From Sesamum alatum (Eukaryota; Streptophyta; Magnoliopsida; Lamiales; Pedaliaceae): a stretch of DNA of 64,000 nt. Made by a program: the position numbers and the translations under genes. The notes beneath the pieces were generated by a model. It saw only the letters and a list, made by a program, of their open reading frames with translations. It ran no database searches and was not told the origin of the DNA. Positions 21,991-34,204 of the stretch are shown one piece after another; the first letter of the stretch is position 1, and each line of letters opens with the position of its first letter. Location of the stretch: contig JACGWO010000002.1 in NCBI GenBank assembly GCA_034509735.1, positions 27,389,636 through 27,453,635 of the forward strand, given 5' to 3'.

Positions 21991-22507
21991 TACAACTCGG
22001 CTCTCTCCTCTCTCCCTCTCGTCCGCCCTCTCTCTTCTCACAAGAATTTTGTTTCTTGTTCTTTGGTTCTTGGAACAATCGAACATAGGAGGATTAATCC
22101 CGTTAACCTAATAACGTGTGATTGATCCATTTTCTCCAAAACACTTATTGATTCGCTAGCACGACGTGCAAGATACGTGGGTGGATTGCGTGTTACAATT
22201 TGGAGAACCTCACATACGGGATTTGGTGCAAATCGGGAAACAACGCGAGTACTGGTTAGAATACGAAAATGACAATCGGTAGGTTCCAATTTAATTTTCG
22301 TCCCTCTTTTATTTTTAATCCTATGGCCTCCATGATTCTTTTCTATGCTTTTAATTCATGAGATACACCGAACACCCGGGAACTTCAAGGGAACACCCCT
22401 TGAACGTGTTCTTTAATTTACGTAAAGCATGTTTAAATTTTTGTTATTTATTTTTATACCGCGTTTGCGCATTCGCGCTATTTCCCGGGACGATGCACAA
22501 TCTTTCA

Positions 22508-24646
22508 TTAGGAAAGCGGATTGGCCCAGGAATGCGACAGAAGCGTGGTGGAGATAAAAACGTGCATAATAAAATAATTTAACTCGTGTTCAAGGGGTGT
22601 GCCCTTGAACGTTCCCAGGCTATCGGTGTAGCAATGCGGAATATAAACATATATAAAATAAACAAGTGTTTGTGGCTATTGTATAAAGAAGAAACCGAGA
22701 GCATAAATGTAAATTAGAATATCTTTCTCGATTTTATATTTCGATCGGCTACACGCGTTGATTCCTCCCGATGTTCATCCACGCGAGGTCCCAACGTAGA
22801 GACCATCTAAAGTCGTCCACAGCACACTGGGAGAGATCTCGTTTTTCTTGCTAGAGAAAAATGGATCTAGAGGATGAAACCGAAGAAGGGATTACACTAT
22901 CAAATTAGTGTTCCTTCTTGATCTTACTTTGTTCTTCAATTGATCCTAGATCAATGGAGCAACAAAGAGGATTTAGGGAGTAGAGAGAGAGGGTGTAGAG
23001 AGTGTTCTTTTTTTTCCTAAAAAAAGATGAATAATAAAATTCTTGTCTTTGATGGTGATTATTGAAATGTGTCTAGGTTCATCCAAGAATGTCTAGATAC
23101 ATTTCAATCAATCCCTATTAATCATGAATCAAGCCTACCATTTCATAAGGTATGATTTAATCATACCAAGTGAAAGAGGCTTGATTGAAATTGATTTGTC
23201 TCTTTACAAAAGAGACAAGTCACCTTGTCATCAAAGGTCTTCATGGCCAATTTTAGTACTTCCAAAAGAAGTAATTTTCAACCAATCCCTTTTAGAAGAA
23301 GTCCAACTTCTTCTAATTCCAAAAGTGGAATTAACACCTCTCTTGGGCCAAGATTTAACGGACCGGACTAATTATAATAAACTCAAGAATTAAATCCTTT
23401 TAATTCATGGTCCAATTAAATAATTCCTGTTGATCTTTTAATTCAATTAAATGATCCAAGCTTCGATTCTCTACTTAATCAATAAATCCCATTTACCGAT
23501 AAAAAGAGGACCCGATACAATATCGGCCCGTCCATCCAATGGATAATCCCATAAGTAATCCAATTACTTATCATCCTTTGAAATTGACTCCAAGTCAATT
23601 CCTTCACCTCCTCGGTGATTTGTGTGTGACCCTTTAGGTTCACCCTCAGCTAGACTTGGGCTCGTGTCCAACAGGAGCCCGTCACCATGGGTGGCCGTCT
23701 ACCAACGGTCCATGGCACTAGAGACTAGGTGAATGTTGGGGTGAACATTTAGGTGCCGATTCCGTAGGGGTACAGTCCTACTATCGACCGTCTCCCGGCC
23801 TTAGTTTAGGATATGGAATTGGGCGTCTGTTCCCATCCTTGACTAGCAAACTATGCTTCATACCCGAGATGCGTTTACTCTATCGATCGACGTGTAAAAT
23901 CCTTTCTACTCAATCAATTTCTATGGCCATAGACTTTCAGAGTCTAAAATATCTCAGAGCGCATAGGAGACATTACCGTCATATACTGACAGGGGACAGA
24001 TCCTATCTTGCAATCCACCGTCCTCGCTACATATTCCAACTACACTGGACAAGGCTTATAATGACCATCTTACAAAATGATCACCTCTTGCCAGATCCAA
24101 GATACAGTCTTTGTATGCACGTGACTACCATGATTCCTCAAGTCCGAGGAGTAATCTCATACTATAGGAACCGGGAATTCTAGTCATACCGACCAAGCCT
24201 CTATGGCTTCCATATGATGATTCCCCCGAGTCAGTTTAGTCAGTTGACCACCTTGTCAACTAACCCACTAAAATTGCATAAACGTCCTTCGTCTGTCGCC
24301 GATGAAACTCGGCACTCACCTAGTGAATGCAATACTTAGTGCAAGTCTCAATAGGAAAATCGATGCCAGTCTCGAGGTCCTCGACTTGGAACGTTTCAGA
24401 CCAACCCTCTGAACTTGGTTTCATAGCCGCCATCGAATGCGCAGCCCAACTGCATGTTATCGAATTGGTCTGTGGGCAACTGTTGTGACGTTGTAACGCC
24501 GTTCAACGTGAGTACTAAGCACAACAAACACAATGCCAGTGATGAATACTTACTCTATTCATCAAGATATTATTATATTAATAAAGATTAACGAATAGTT
24601 CCCAAAACCGTCAATCCAATTAGCTTTCTGGTCACCTATTCTAACA
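22508..24646 (-). repeat. CopM2 3' LTR, type D
   Basis: In minus sense it starts TGTTAGAATAGGTGACC at 24646, right after a polypurine tract (GTCAAGGGGGAGAT), and runs down to 22508, where the final CA expected from the sister LTR is absent. It aligns with 46050-48237. It contains the hairpin series (about 23140-23620) and the shared block with CCATGG and CCGTTGGTAG (about 23640-23720). Confidence 0.85.
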
Positions 24647-25528
24647 ATCTCCCCCTTGACCTCAAAGCCAATTACCCATGTCTCTCAGAACCTTCTGAGA
24701 ATGAGTAATCTGCGATACCGGCTCAATCTCGCAGGTCTACTATATTTTTCTGCCAAGGTAATACGGTCCAACCGTATCTCGCCTCTTCCTACCATCGCTA
24801 CCTACCGATGGAGGCTGTCTAAGAATTTTCCATGGATCTTGTGAGATCACAAGCCTAAAAGGCTTTTAGCATAGCCCAGTTGTCAACCTCCAAGGCAACT
24901 ACTGGCTCGGTCGTGCTAGGCTCTACATCCATCCAATGGATGCTAATTTCATCCAAACCACTTTCCAGAAACAACTTCCAAAGTTGGAATATATTCGACT
25001 TTCATGATGAAACGTCGTGGTAACCTGCTTGGAACCTTTCCAAGCTACCACACTCACCATTAAGTCCGAACATACATAAGTATTGAGACTAAACATTATT
25101 CACATGATTCTAGAAGCTAGTATCGCTATAGCCTTCCGGAATCAACTCTCCATAAATCGTGCATTGAGAACACTTCTCTAATCCTTATTCAGGTCTTAAA
25201 GACTGCTCTCAACTGTTGTCTATTGCCTCATCGGTACACACTCGATATTCGTTGTTATGTACGATACATAAACAACATTAGGCCCTGTGCACCGAACAAC
25301 ATACCCATGTTGCGTACGGCAAAGACGTAGGGGATGTAAAACATCTGAACTCCTCATTAGTCAATCGTGACTAAGTTTTGGACAGCTTGGCCATATGAAT
25401 AGGAATCCAATTCCTTTTGTGGAGAATTGCGTGAATAATGCTCGTGTTCTAGTGTTTCCTAACATCTTAATTTCATTCCAAACGAATAAGACGTTACACA
25501 CTTAACAGTCGGAACACTACCACACTCC
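24647..25528 (-). pseudogene. CopM2 pol, RT and RNase H C-terminal part, heavily eroded
   Basis: The end of pol is clear on the minus strand: RDMGNWL and a stop, directly before the polypurine tract (compare GIRHMGDWL in the plus copies). Further in, scattered matches to RNase H remain (for example RGEIRLDRI near 24770 against RGDVRMDRV), among many stops. At 25528 the sequence resumes what the copia RT encodes after VSG, on the far side of the solo LTR. Confidence 0.65.
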
Positions 25529-27748
25529 TGTTAGAATAGGTGACCAGAAAGCCAATAGGTTTGGCGATTTGTAACCTATCTGACAACTTGATGTAAATGT
25601 GATATTATTATGTGATGAATAAAATGAGTATTCGTCACTTCTGGTGCTTACTTTGTTGCGCTCATTTCACATTTGTTAAAATGGTGTTTAACTTATATCG
25701 CAACAAAGCCCACAGACCATGGATAACAACTCGTGCAGTTGGGCCACGCATTGGATGGTGGTCATGAAACCAACTGATTAAGAGTTGGGTCTGAAACGTT
25801 CCAAGTTGAGGACCTCGAGACAGGGCATCGAGAGTCCTATTAAGACTTGCGTCAAGAGTCGTGTTCATTAGATGAGTGTCGTGTTTCATCGGCGACAGGC
25901 GTGGGACGCCTACACGATCTTGATGGGTTGGTCGACTGGGGTCGAGCCGACTGGACTGACTCGCGGGGATCATCATATGGAAGCCTTGGAGGCTTGGTCG
26001 GTATGATTGGTTTTCCCTGGTTCCGATAGTATGGGAGTAATCCTCAGACTTGAGGAATCATGGCAGTCGCGTGCACATAATGGCTGTATCTTGGATCTGG
26101 CGAGAGGTAATCATTCTATAAGATGATTATCATAAGCCTTGTCCAGTGCAGTCGGAATGTGTAGCGAGGACGGTGGATTCCAAGAAGAGGATCCGTCCCC
26201 TGTCAGTATGTGACAGAGGTATCTCCTATGCACTCGGAGACACGTTCATGCTGTTTGAAGCTGTGGCCACAGTGGTTGGTCGAACAGGGAATGGTTTCCT
26301 GTGTCGACGCAATGAAGCATACGTGGTCTCGAGTATTAAGCATAGATGCCTAGTCAAGGATGGGAACCGACGCCCAATTCCATACCCTAGACTAAGGCCG
26401 GGAGACGGTAGACGAAAGGATCGTACCCATATGGAATCGGCGCCTAAATGTTCACGCCAATTCACCTAGTCTGTAGTGCCATGGACCGTTGCTAGACGAC
26501 CACCCATGGTAACGGGCCCTTGTGGGACACGGGTCCAAGTCTAGCTGAGGGTGAACCTAAAGGGTCACACACAAATTACCGAGGAGGTTGAGAGATCGAC
26601 TTGGAGTCAATCTCGAAGGATAAATTAAGTAATTGGATTACTTAAGGGAAAGTCCACTGGATGGACGGGCCGATATTGTATCGGGCTTTCGTTTAATCGG
26701 TAAATTGGATTTTCGATTAAATATGAAAAGTTGAGACGTTGGATCTTTTAATTGGATTAAAAGATCAATGGGAATAATTTAAATGGACATTAAATTGGAT
26801 TTAATGTTGGATTCGTCGTAATTGGATTACGATAAAACCCGGTCCGTTAAATTATACCCGAGAGGAGAAATAATTCCTATTTTAGAATAGGAAGAAGTTG
26901 GACTTCTTCCCTTAAGTAAACATGGCCGACATGCTCCCTTGGGGAAGCAAAATCAACCATGTTTCATGCTAGGTGGTATGTTGACTTATCTCTTTCGGAA
27001 AGAGACAAATCAACTCCAATCAAACTCTTCCGTTTTGGTATGATTTGATCATACCATAAATTTTGGTAGGCTTGATTGAAGAATTGATGGTGATTGATTG
27101 GAATGAATCTAGACATCCTTGGATGAACCTAGACACATTCCAATAATCACATTAATTATGTATATATATTAGAATATACAACACCAAGCATAAGTGATTC
27201 ATTATTCATCTTTTTCTAGGAAAAAGAGAAGACAAAATCCCTCTCCTCTCTCTCAACTCTCGGCCCTCTCTCCCTCTCCTACACTTGTGTTCTTCACTTG
27301 ATTTTGAATCAAGAAGAAGAACAAAGTAAGTTTAAGAGAGCACTAATTCATAGTGTTCTTCTCTTAAACCGATTCCTTCTTAAACCCGTTCTTTTCTAGC
27401 AAGAAGAACATGTGTTTCTTCCGGTGTGGTGTGGATCACCTTTGGAGAATCCATACGTTTGGATTTCGTGAGCATTCCGAGAAGGAACAACGCTAGTAGC
27501 CGGGAGCATACGCCAAACAATCAAAGGTAACGGTTTTACTACGCTTTGATTGATTTAATATACATCTACGCCCTATGTGTTTAAATATATATTTCTAATA
27601 TTTACACATCCTACATCGAACGCCCGGTTGAGCACCCAAGGGTACACCCCTTGGGATTCGTATTTTAAATTAGATTTGATTTAATTTACGCACTTTCCTC
27701 GCTTTCTCGCTTCCGCTCGCGCTCCCGGGCGGATCCGCTTGTCCTTCA
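25529..27748 (+). repeat. Solo LTR, type B (2220 bp), inserted in CopM2 RT
   Basis: Starts TGTTAGAATAGGTGACCAGAAAGCC, ends GCTTGTCCTTCA. No primer binding site, polypurine tract or coding region adjoins it, so it is the remnant of a full element after LTR-LTR recombination. Flanking bases are ACTCC (25524-25528) and ATTCC (27749-27753), a target duplication with one later change, which fits the interrupted RT frame. It contains the shared block (about 26460-26575) and the hairpin series (about 26590-27065). Confidence 0.88.
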
Positions 27749-29318
27749 ATTCCCACTGACCCTAATGCTCGTTATTGACTGAGTCATACATCGTATGGGT
27801 TCGTCAAAATGAATATTACAATTACATGAAATCTCAAACCCAATTTGAATTTCAAGAGAGATCTCGCGGCTCCAAGCCATTGATCCAATCCCGATTTCCA
27901 ACATCGCTTCTCCATATGTCCTTTGGATTATGATCCAATTGATGGATCGGACCCAGAAACTTGTAGCCATCAGGTATCTAAGGTATTCTGATCGTCTCTA
28001 GGAGGACTGGAATATAGTTAGTGGGAAATAACATGATGTTTGCATTATTTTGCACTGGACCTACACAAACCAGACACCGAGTCTAGTCTGTCTTCCTACT
28101 AGTCCCTTGACGTATGCAGGACCATCCCACATACTCAAGAACTTTGTAGGATACAAGCTTTCAAAACCATATCAAATATGGTAACTAGATCATGACTTTA
28201 AGAAAGTGCATGTTTGTCAACCTAGCAACTTTCAAGTTCATGTCTAGATGGGCTAACGTAATTTCAGTGAAATACCGAGTGAACCAAGTCCAACAAGGAT
28301 CGTTTTCTCGCTTATCAGAGACCATTCAACCATGGTCGCTTCAAGAAAAATTTCACTGATTGAGAATTCCATTCTTATTCGGATATTCGAGAACTCCCAC
28401 CGAATACACATCCTTCCGATCTAATCAAAAGGTAACCAATTTGATTCACCACTCCAAGTCTAATACCCCGAACCTACAAAGGTTTTTAGACTTGTGAATC
28501 CTCTTTTAGTCTTGTGTATTCTGCAACCTTACAGATATCCTTTTTGGATCCAATCTAATAGTCTATTGGCACTCCCACTAAATACACACCCTCTCGATCT
28601 AATCGAAAGATGACCAGTTTAGTTCACCACTCCAAGGCTAATTCCCCAAACCTACCAAAGGTTCTTAGACTTGTGAACCCTCTTCAGGTCCTGTGTAATC
28701 AATAATCTATATAAGTCATTTTGGATACAATCCAATAGACTATCGGCAAGCCACTTTGTCTAACAAAATGTCTCTTTAGTGTTTTCCTTCTCAGAGAAGA
28801 TTTGCAAGCTAGCAGACCCAAATCATCTATTGCTAGACTCTTTGGATCTTCCAACTTCCTCATCCTTAACTAAAGGAAACTAACCTAGTCATGGATGCCA
28901 AATCCGTAAGTTTATCTTGATTTTATCCATTTTAGTCATTTGTTTTGAGTAGTCATAATCTAATTATGGGACAGTGTGAAGTGTTTATGCACCAAACCTA
29001 GCAGACAAGAATCACCATTCTTTGTCAAATAAAAGAAATTTTATTGATCAAATTATGTTATCCAAAATTGTCCAACAATAAATGGAACACATTTTGATCA
29101 TGCTAGGTTACATAATCCTCACATATACAATCCTGACATGATCACTGCTAAGCCTAACTAGTCCCTAGTCTTTGCAGCAACAGTTTCGCCATTGCAAGAC
29201 CATAGGATCGTCTGTCTTAGCTTTCCATTCTTTATCATCACCTGAGAACCATTCACAGGTTATGAACGACTGGTATCCTATACCAAAGAACAAAACAGTG
29301 ATCCTATTGATACTCAAT
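27749..29318 (-). pseudogene. CopM2 pol, protease to RT, heavily eroded
   Basis: On the minus strand the gag-proximal end still suggests protease and early integrase (PSMIK and the FYL segment, about 29030-29110). The integrase core survives near 28570-28700 (RLDREGVYLV against the usual RSDRGGEYLS) and is duplicated. Hinge and early RT are joined by a deletion: TYGEAMLEI (about 27900) is soon followed by NIHFDEPIRCMTQSI (about 27800), skipping the first half of RT. No frame stays open for long. Confidence 0.65.
28393..28749 (-). repeat. Imperfect tandem duplication within the CopM2 integrase core
   Basis: 28393-28570 and 28571-28749 are two adjacent copies of about 178 bp. Each opens with ACTCCCACYRAATACACA and carries TCACCACTCCAAG, then CTTAGACTTGTGAA or its near match, then TGGATMCAATC and CTATYGGC. 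On the minus strand each copy spans the integrase segment with the second catalytic Asp. Confidence 0.8.
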
Positions 29319-30183
29319 TCAAATGTCACGTTCATTGGAGAGGGGCTTTAGGAAACTCCCTCTTCCGATGTGTCTTTTCTGGCAGTTAATGCAAGCATCA
29401 TTCAGAACCTCTGACTGCCGTACCCTTTTCCTCTTTCCTTTACCCCCGTCCAGCGGTGTAATAGGAGCACTCAAAGTGTTGGCAGCGACTGATGTTGTTT
29501 GAGCCTTCTTCCTCTTCCAGCGTTTGGGACCCATTCCTTTCGCTTCAGAGGTCAAAGTCTCCTCACTAGCACCGTCGGCGCAGATTTTTCAATTGTTACC
29601 TCATACTGGACCAACATTTTTATCAACTCATGAAGGTCTTTCTCAAGCCCATTCATGTGGTAGTTGACTATAAATGGGTCAAGTGAGGGGAGAAGAGACT
29701 GAAGAATCACGTTGATGTACATCACTCTTTAGAGATCAGCTTGGAGGTCTTTGAGCTTTTTCCACAATGGATAGCATCATCACTCCATGCTCTTGTACCG
29801 ACGATCCTTCTATCATCTTCGCTCTGAAGAATGCCTTTATTGCAACATATCTAACATGTCGGTCTGGGACCGCATAGACTTGCTACAATCGAAGCATCAT
29901 CGATCCAACATCCTCCAGCCTATCATATTGCTTCTAGATCTCATCATCCATGGATGCTAGTATGAGGCTGCGGAACTTCCAGTTGTCATCAAGCCTTTTC
30001 TTGAACGTCAAATGTTCTTTTGGCGATGACCCTTCCAGCAAGGTTTGAGGAAAAACCTTATCCTGAATATAAGTCTGGTTCTTTATAATCTAGGACCATT
30101 TTAAGATTTCACAGTCAGACGTGGTAATTCGTTCCATTAGACATATTAGTCTAAAGTATGAGGGTTAGTGGATTCTTAGACAT
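29319..30183 (-). pseudogene. CopM2 gag, eroded
   Basis: Starts at ATG 30183-30181 (MSKNPLTLIL) and is soon interrupted by stops. Capsid segments can be traced on the minus strand between about 30000 and 29640. The nucleocapsid end is the clearest: a basic KRWKRKKAQ tract and CINCQKRHIGRGSF (29555-29319), a damaged zinc knuckle that keeps C-x2-C and H but has lost the last Cys. Confidence 0.75.
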
Positions 30184-30873
30184 CAACCATTAAATAGAAA
30201 AACATTCAGTAGATTATAACAATATTATATTCAAGTTAAGACTTGGTCCTTTAGTCATTGACCCATCCCACTATTTCTATGAAAGCCCATCACTCTCAAA
30301 TGGGGTTTCAGGAAACAATTTTCTAGTGGGCTTGGGATCCACAAGCGCAATTCTCCATGCCCCACTTTTACGATTCACATGGAAAAAGCCTCATGGGAGG
30401 TATCCAATATCATTCTCAACCGATGAGATTCTCAAGATATTCTGCCTCACCTCTTCACATGATCCCGAGGACTCCAAGCGAATCATGCTACTCGATGTTA
30501 GGCCTAACCCATCAACCAAATCATATCTCAACTATCGCCCCCCACGACTCCAGAGATAGGGAAACAAATACTCTTTGTTCACAACAACGGTGCAACTTTC
30601 CTCTATTCCAAATGTGCCACGACTCGTGAGACCACATTTGGGTAGCGGTAGCTTCCTCACGATATTGCTATGGATGGAAGACTTGGAAAGATCAAAACCA
30701 TTTTGATCCAAGTCCATCATGGGCCCAAATTTTCAACTTGGTCCAACCAAGTGAGAGTTCGAAATTATTGACCGACACCTCGTCACATTAATATTTTGCA
30801 TGCATAAATATTCAATATTACAAAGCATTTAAATAAATGCATCGCATGCAAGTAAATCTAGCATAACCCTGTT

Positions 30874-31278
30874 GGATGATCACGAGCCCAACCTATGTGA
30901 CCCACTGAGCCTGTAGTAAGTTTGTGGTCTGTCTAGGGCGGTCCTACACTATTACAACAAATTAACCGAATGTCATGCCAATGGGCCTTGTACTCTACTT
31001 GTTTAACCTTGATGTCTCACCTTGGGCCTTCGTCCAACATAGGCTTCCTTTTTCTCCGTGGGCTTGCTTTATTATACATAAAATGTGAAACCTCACCGAA
31101 AAATTCTAACTACTCTAATTACAAGAGAAATAGAATACATTGAAAATAAAAAGAAAAAGACAAGCCTTAACATCATGAGGCGAAAGTGGGAGATAATAGT
31201 CCCAAAACAAGAGGCATGCAGTCCCCACCCAAAAGGAATTTAAAACCATGCACGGGTCAATGGGCTTCGTGATCATCC
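30874..31278 (-). repeat. Leader domain bounded by a long inverted repeat (CopM2 copy)
   Basis: GGATGATCACGAGCCC (30874-30889) is complementary to GGGCTTCGTGATCATCC (31262-31278) apart from one extra T, at the same position as the extra T in CopM1. The variable pair is G-C here, where it is A-T in CopM1 and CopA3. Confidence 0.75.
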
Positions 31279-31639
31279 CTTGTTAATCCAATTAACAAAA
31301 CAGAACATAATTACATATCCAATATAATCATGCTCCAAATAATACAAATCATGTATTAAATAAATGATATCCAGTTTCATTCCATAACATAATTAAATGC
31401 AGAAAAATACATATTAGAACTACAATTAAAAATGGATATTAGAAACCTCGTAAACCCATGTAAATTTCTTTTTTTTTTTAAACCATTTCCAAAATAATCT
31501 TAGAAAATTTAATTTTAGAATAAATCATTCTCAGCTAAAATTAAATCAACCATAAATTAAACATTTCAGAAAAAATATGCAGAATACCAGAAAATTAAAT
31601 TTTTTGGAAAAACGGCAAAAAAGTTTGCCCAGCCATTCG

Positions 31640-31850
31640 GCCGTGCAGGCCAGCCGCGCGAGCGCTCCAAGCGTGCGCGGACGGTAGTGCCCGCGCACGG
31701 GGACTACCCGTGCACATGCATGCGTGCGCGCAGTCGATAGCGCCCTGCGCGCCCAGTGCGCGCGGCAGTCTCATTCGCGCGCGTGCCCTGCCCACACGCC
31801 TAGGCGCGCGGGCGCCCTGCCTGCACGCAGCAGCAGGCACCGGCAGCGAC
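31640..31850. repeat. GC-rich tract in the CopM2 leader
   Basis: Roughly 210 bp rich in CGCGCG and GCGCGGGCG within AT-rich sequence. It is the reverse-strand counterpart of the tracts at 14985, 34205 and 59140, but shorter. Overlapping open frames are composition artefacts. Confidence 0.65.
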
Positions 31851-32024
31851 TGCTGTAAATTTTTTTTTTTTAATTCTGCACATAAAAAACTAAAATAAAT
31901 ACCCAGATTACGAGAATCTAATTTTCTGAAATCACCCAAATATCCATGATTAATCAACATAATTAAACATACAAATTTCAAAAAATAATTATGAAAATTA
32001 AAAGCAATAAACACATGTTTTTAT

Positions 32025-33998
32025 TGTTAGAATAGGTGACCATGAAGCCAATCTTGTTAGGCGAATTGTAACCTATGTCTGGACAATTTCAAAGTTTTAA
32101 TAAACCTTGATGAATAAGAAAGTGAAATTCATATGGCTCATACTTTGTCTGTGTTCACTTGTACTACTTTATAACTGTTCACTACACAAACAAAGCCCAC
32201 AGACTGAGATCACATTTCGGGGACTGGGACTGCGCTTGGAGGTAGGTTCATGAAATCTGTTCCGCCAAATCAATCTAAAAATCTCCAAGTCAAGGAATTT
32301 CGGGAAATGGGTATTGAGAATCCACTTGAGACTTGCACTACGCATCTGCTGTCGTGTTTCATCCACAGGTGACGAGGGTTGTCTATGCAGTGTTAGTGAG
32401 TCAGCTTGCTGGGGAGCGGTTGACTGAGGTGACTCGTACGAACCGTCTTACGGAGGACCTTGAGTAGGGTCGGATAGGTATGACGTGAGTTCCCGGTTCC
32501 AACGGTGCAGGCCAATCCTTTGACTTGAGGAATTGCTGAGTTTACCTGTACTCCATGTCTGTATCTTAGGTATGGTGAGAGATTGCCAAAACATAATTGT
32601 TGAGTAGTCATAAGCTATATCTAGTGCAGCCATGATGTCCAACGAGACAGTAGTTTCGAAAAAAGGATCAGTCTCCTATCAAGAGCATTGACAGTAGCGT
32701 CTCACCATACTCTGTGTCTTGTCCTTGAAATCTGTGGCCACAGTAAGTGAACAGAAGGGAAGGATTCCCTGCGGCGTTTGGTTTAGGACAGTCCGATACT
32801 TAGGTCCAAGATGGGTACCTATATATCCAAGCCCTAGACCCTAAGTGGTGAAATGGTTGACGAAAGGATAGATGTACTGTAGAGCCTAAATGTTCATCCC
32901 CATGTATATTCACCTAGTCTCTAGTGCCAAGGACCGTTGCTAGACGGCCACCCATGGTAACGGACGGATTCTAGGAATCTGACCAAGTCTAGCTGAAGGT
33001 GAACCTAAAGAGTCACACACAATCCGCACACGTAACGTATTTAATTTAGAATTAAATATTTTGAGAGAGATGGAACGATTAAATTAGATTTAATCAAATC
33101 TTTCTTATCTTGGGAAATGTAATTCCATTTATTAGATGAAAGGAATTTATCTCATAAATTAGATTTATTGATAATCTAATTTAATGGGCTTAAAATAAAT
33201 ATTAATATTTATTATATTTATTTATTATCTTTTGGATTATTTAGTTAGATTTAAATACTCCATTAAATTGATGAATTGTTGAGATTGAAGAGGGAAATCA
33301 ATGGCTAGGATTGGTTTGACCAAGAAGTTAGGATTGACTAGGTCAAATCCTATTCTAAGAGGAGTCTTCCAAAGAGTGGGAACTAGAAGATGAATAGCAT
33401 TCCTCCTCTATATATATGCCTAACTTCCTCACTTCGGAAGGGATGATGAAACTCAAAACACACACACACACACACACCCCATCACCGCTCCTCTCTCTCT
33501 GTCGGCCTCTCTTCTCCCATTTCCCAAGATACTCGCTTTTGTTCTTTTGTGCTATACAATTGAACTTAAAGGAGGATTAATCTCGTTAATTGATGGTTTG
33601 ATCAATCCGTCCTCTCCAAATAAATATACACTTATTCTTCCGCTAGCATGAGGATCAAGATACGTGGGCGGATTGCGTGTACGAATTAGAGGGTCTCAAC
33701 TCGAGATCTTGGAGCAAAACAAGGAACAACGCGAGTAGCGGTTTGAAGACAAAACGACAATTGGGTAGGTTTTCGTTTTTGTTTTTTTCGTCCCTTCTCA
33801 ACATGGCCTCCATGAATGTCTTTGTTTATTTTATTCATGAGATACACCCAATGCCCGGGAGATTCAAGGGAACAACCCTTGCACGTCTTTATTTAATTCT
33901 TGCAAACGACATGTTTTAAATTATTGCAATTTTATTATACCGCGCTTCCGCATTCGCGTTACTCCTGGGACGACCCACACGCCTTTGCTAGGCTTTCG
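32025..33998 (+). repeat. CopA3 5' LTR, type A (1974 bp)
   Basis: Starts TGTTAGAATAGGTGACCATGAAGCC; ends CTTTCG where its partner ends CTTTCA (last base changed). TATA-like TATATATAT at 33409-33417, CA run at 33458-33477. It matches 44026-45957 closely, more than it matches 12886 or 20539, so these two form a pair. Confidence 0.92.
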
Positions 33999-33999
33999 G

Positions 34000-34012
34000 T
34001 GCTATCAGAGCC
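34000..34012 (+). promoter_or_regulatory. CopA3 primer binding site
   Basis: TGCTATCAGAGCC, one base after the LTR, differs from the TGGTATCAGAGCC of other copies at one position. CopM2 has the same variant, so it may be an allowed form and not damage. Confidence 0.85.
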
Positions 34013-34204
34013 CGGTTCGGTGAATACGCCTAGGGTTTTACGTGTGTTTAAAGCATGAAAACATGTATGGCATGATTTATATGTTTCTTGATCTTTTAAA
34101 TTATCAAGCCTGTCGTTTTCTTGTCTTTTAATCGTGTATGAGTTATTGGTATTGTTGGTGTTCTTGGTTTTCTTGGAAAACAGGGGGCAAAAATAAAACG
34201 AAAG

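Larger units (their letters stand above)
9906..22507 (+). mobile_element. Tandem of two copia elements (CopA1 and CopA2) sharing one LTR
   Basis: Layout on plus: CopA1 pol 3' part (9906-12870), type A LTR (12886-14766), primer binding site, leader, CopA2 gag-pol (16486-20523), type A LTR (20539-22507). The middle LTR is preceded by a polypurine tract (AGTGGGAGA) and followed by a primer binding site, so it serves as 3' LTR of CopA1 and 5' LTR of CopA2. This is the product expected from unequal recombination between LTRs of neighbouring or sister copies. CopA1 has lost its 5' LTR, gag and protease. Confidence 0.85.
20539..22507 (+). repeat. CopA2 3' LTR, type A (1969 bp)
   Basis: Preceded by GTCAAGTGGGAGAT (polypurine tract), starts TGTTAGAATAGG, ends TCTTTCA. 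It has the same blocks as the LTR at 12886, with a clean TATA box and a long CA repeat. It abuts the reversed type D LTR of CopM2 without a target duplication, and that LTR lacks its terminal TG here, so the junction is probably a deletion scar. Confidence 0.9.
30184..32024 (-). other. CopM2 5' leader (main part)
   Basis: Homologous to the other leaders in reverse: hairpin block (about 30530-30680), stem-closed domain (30874-31278), GC-rich tract (about 31640-31850). CopA3 is inserted at 32025; the rest of the leader is at 45958-46034. No gene. Confidence 0.75.

Noticed and set aside
26146..26469. 107-codon frame in the type B LTR, also open at 37121-37444
   Set aside because: The two LTRs are nearly identical, so shared openness is expected; CopB1's copy (49986-50198) is truncated, and the protein matches nothing I know.
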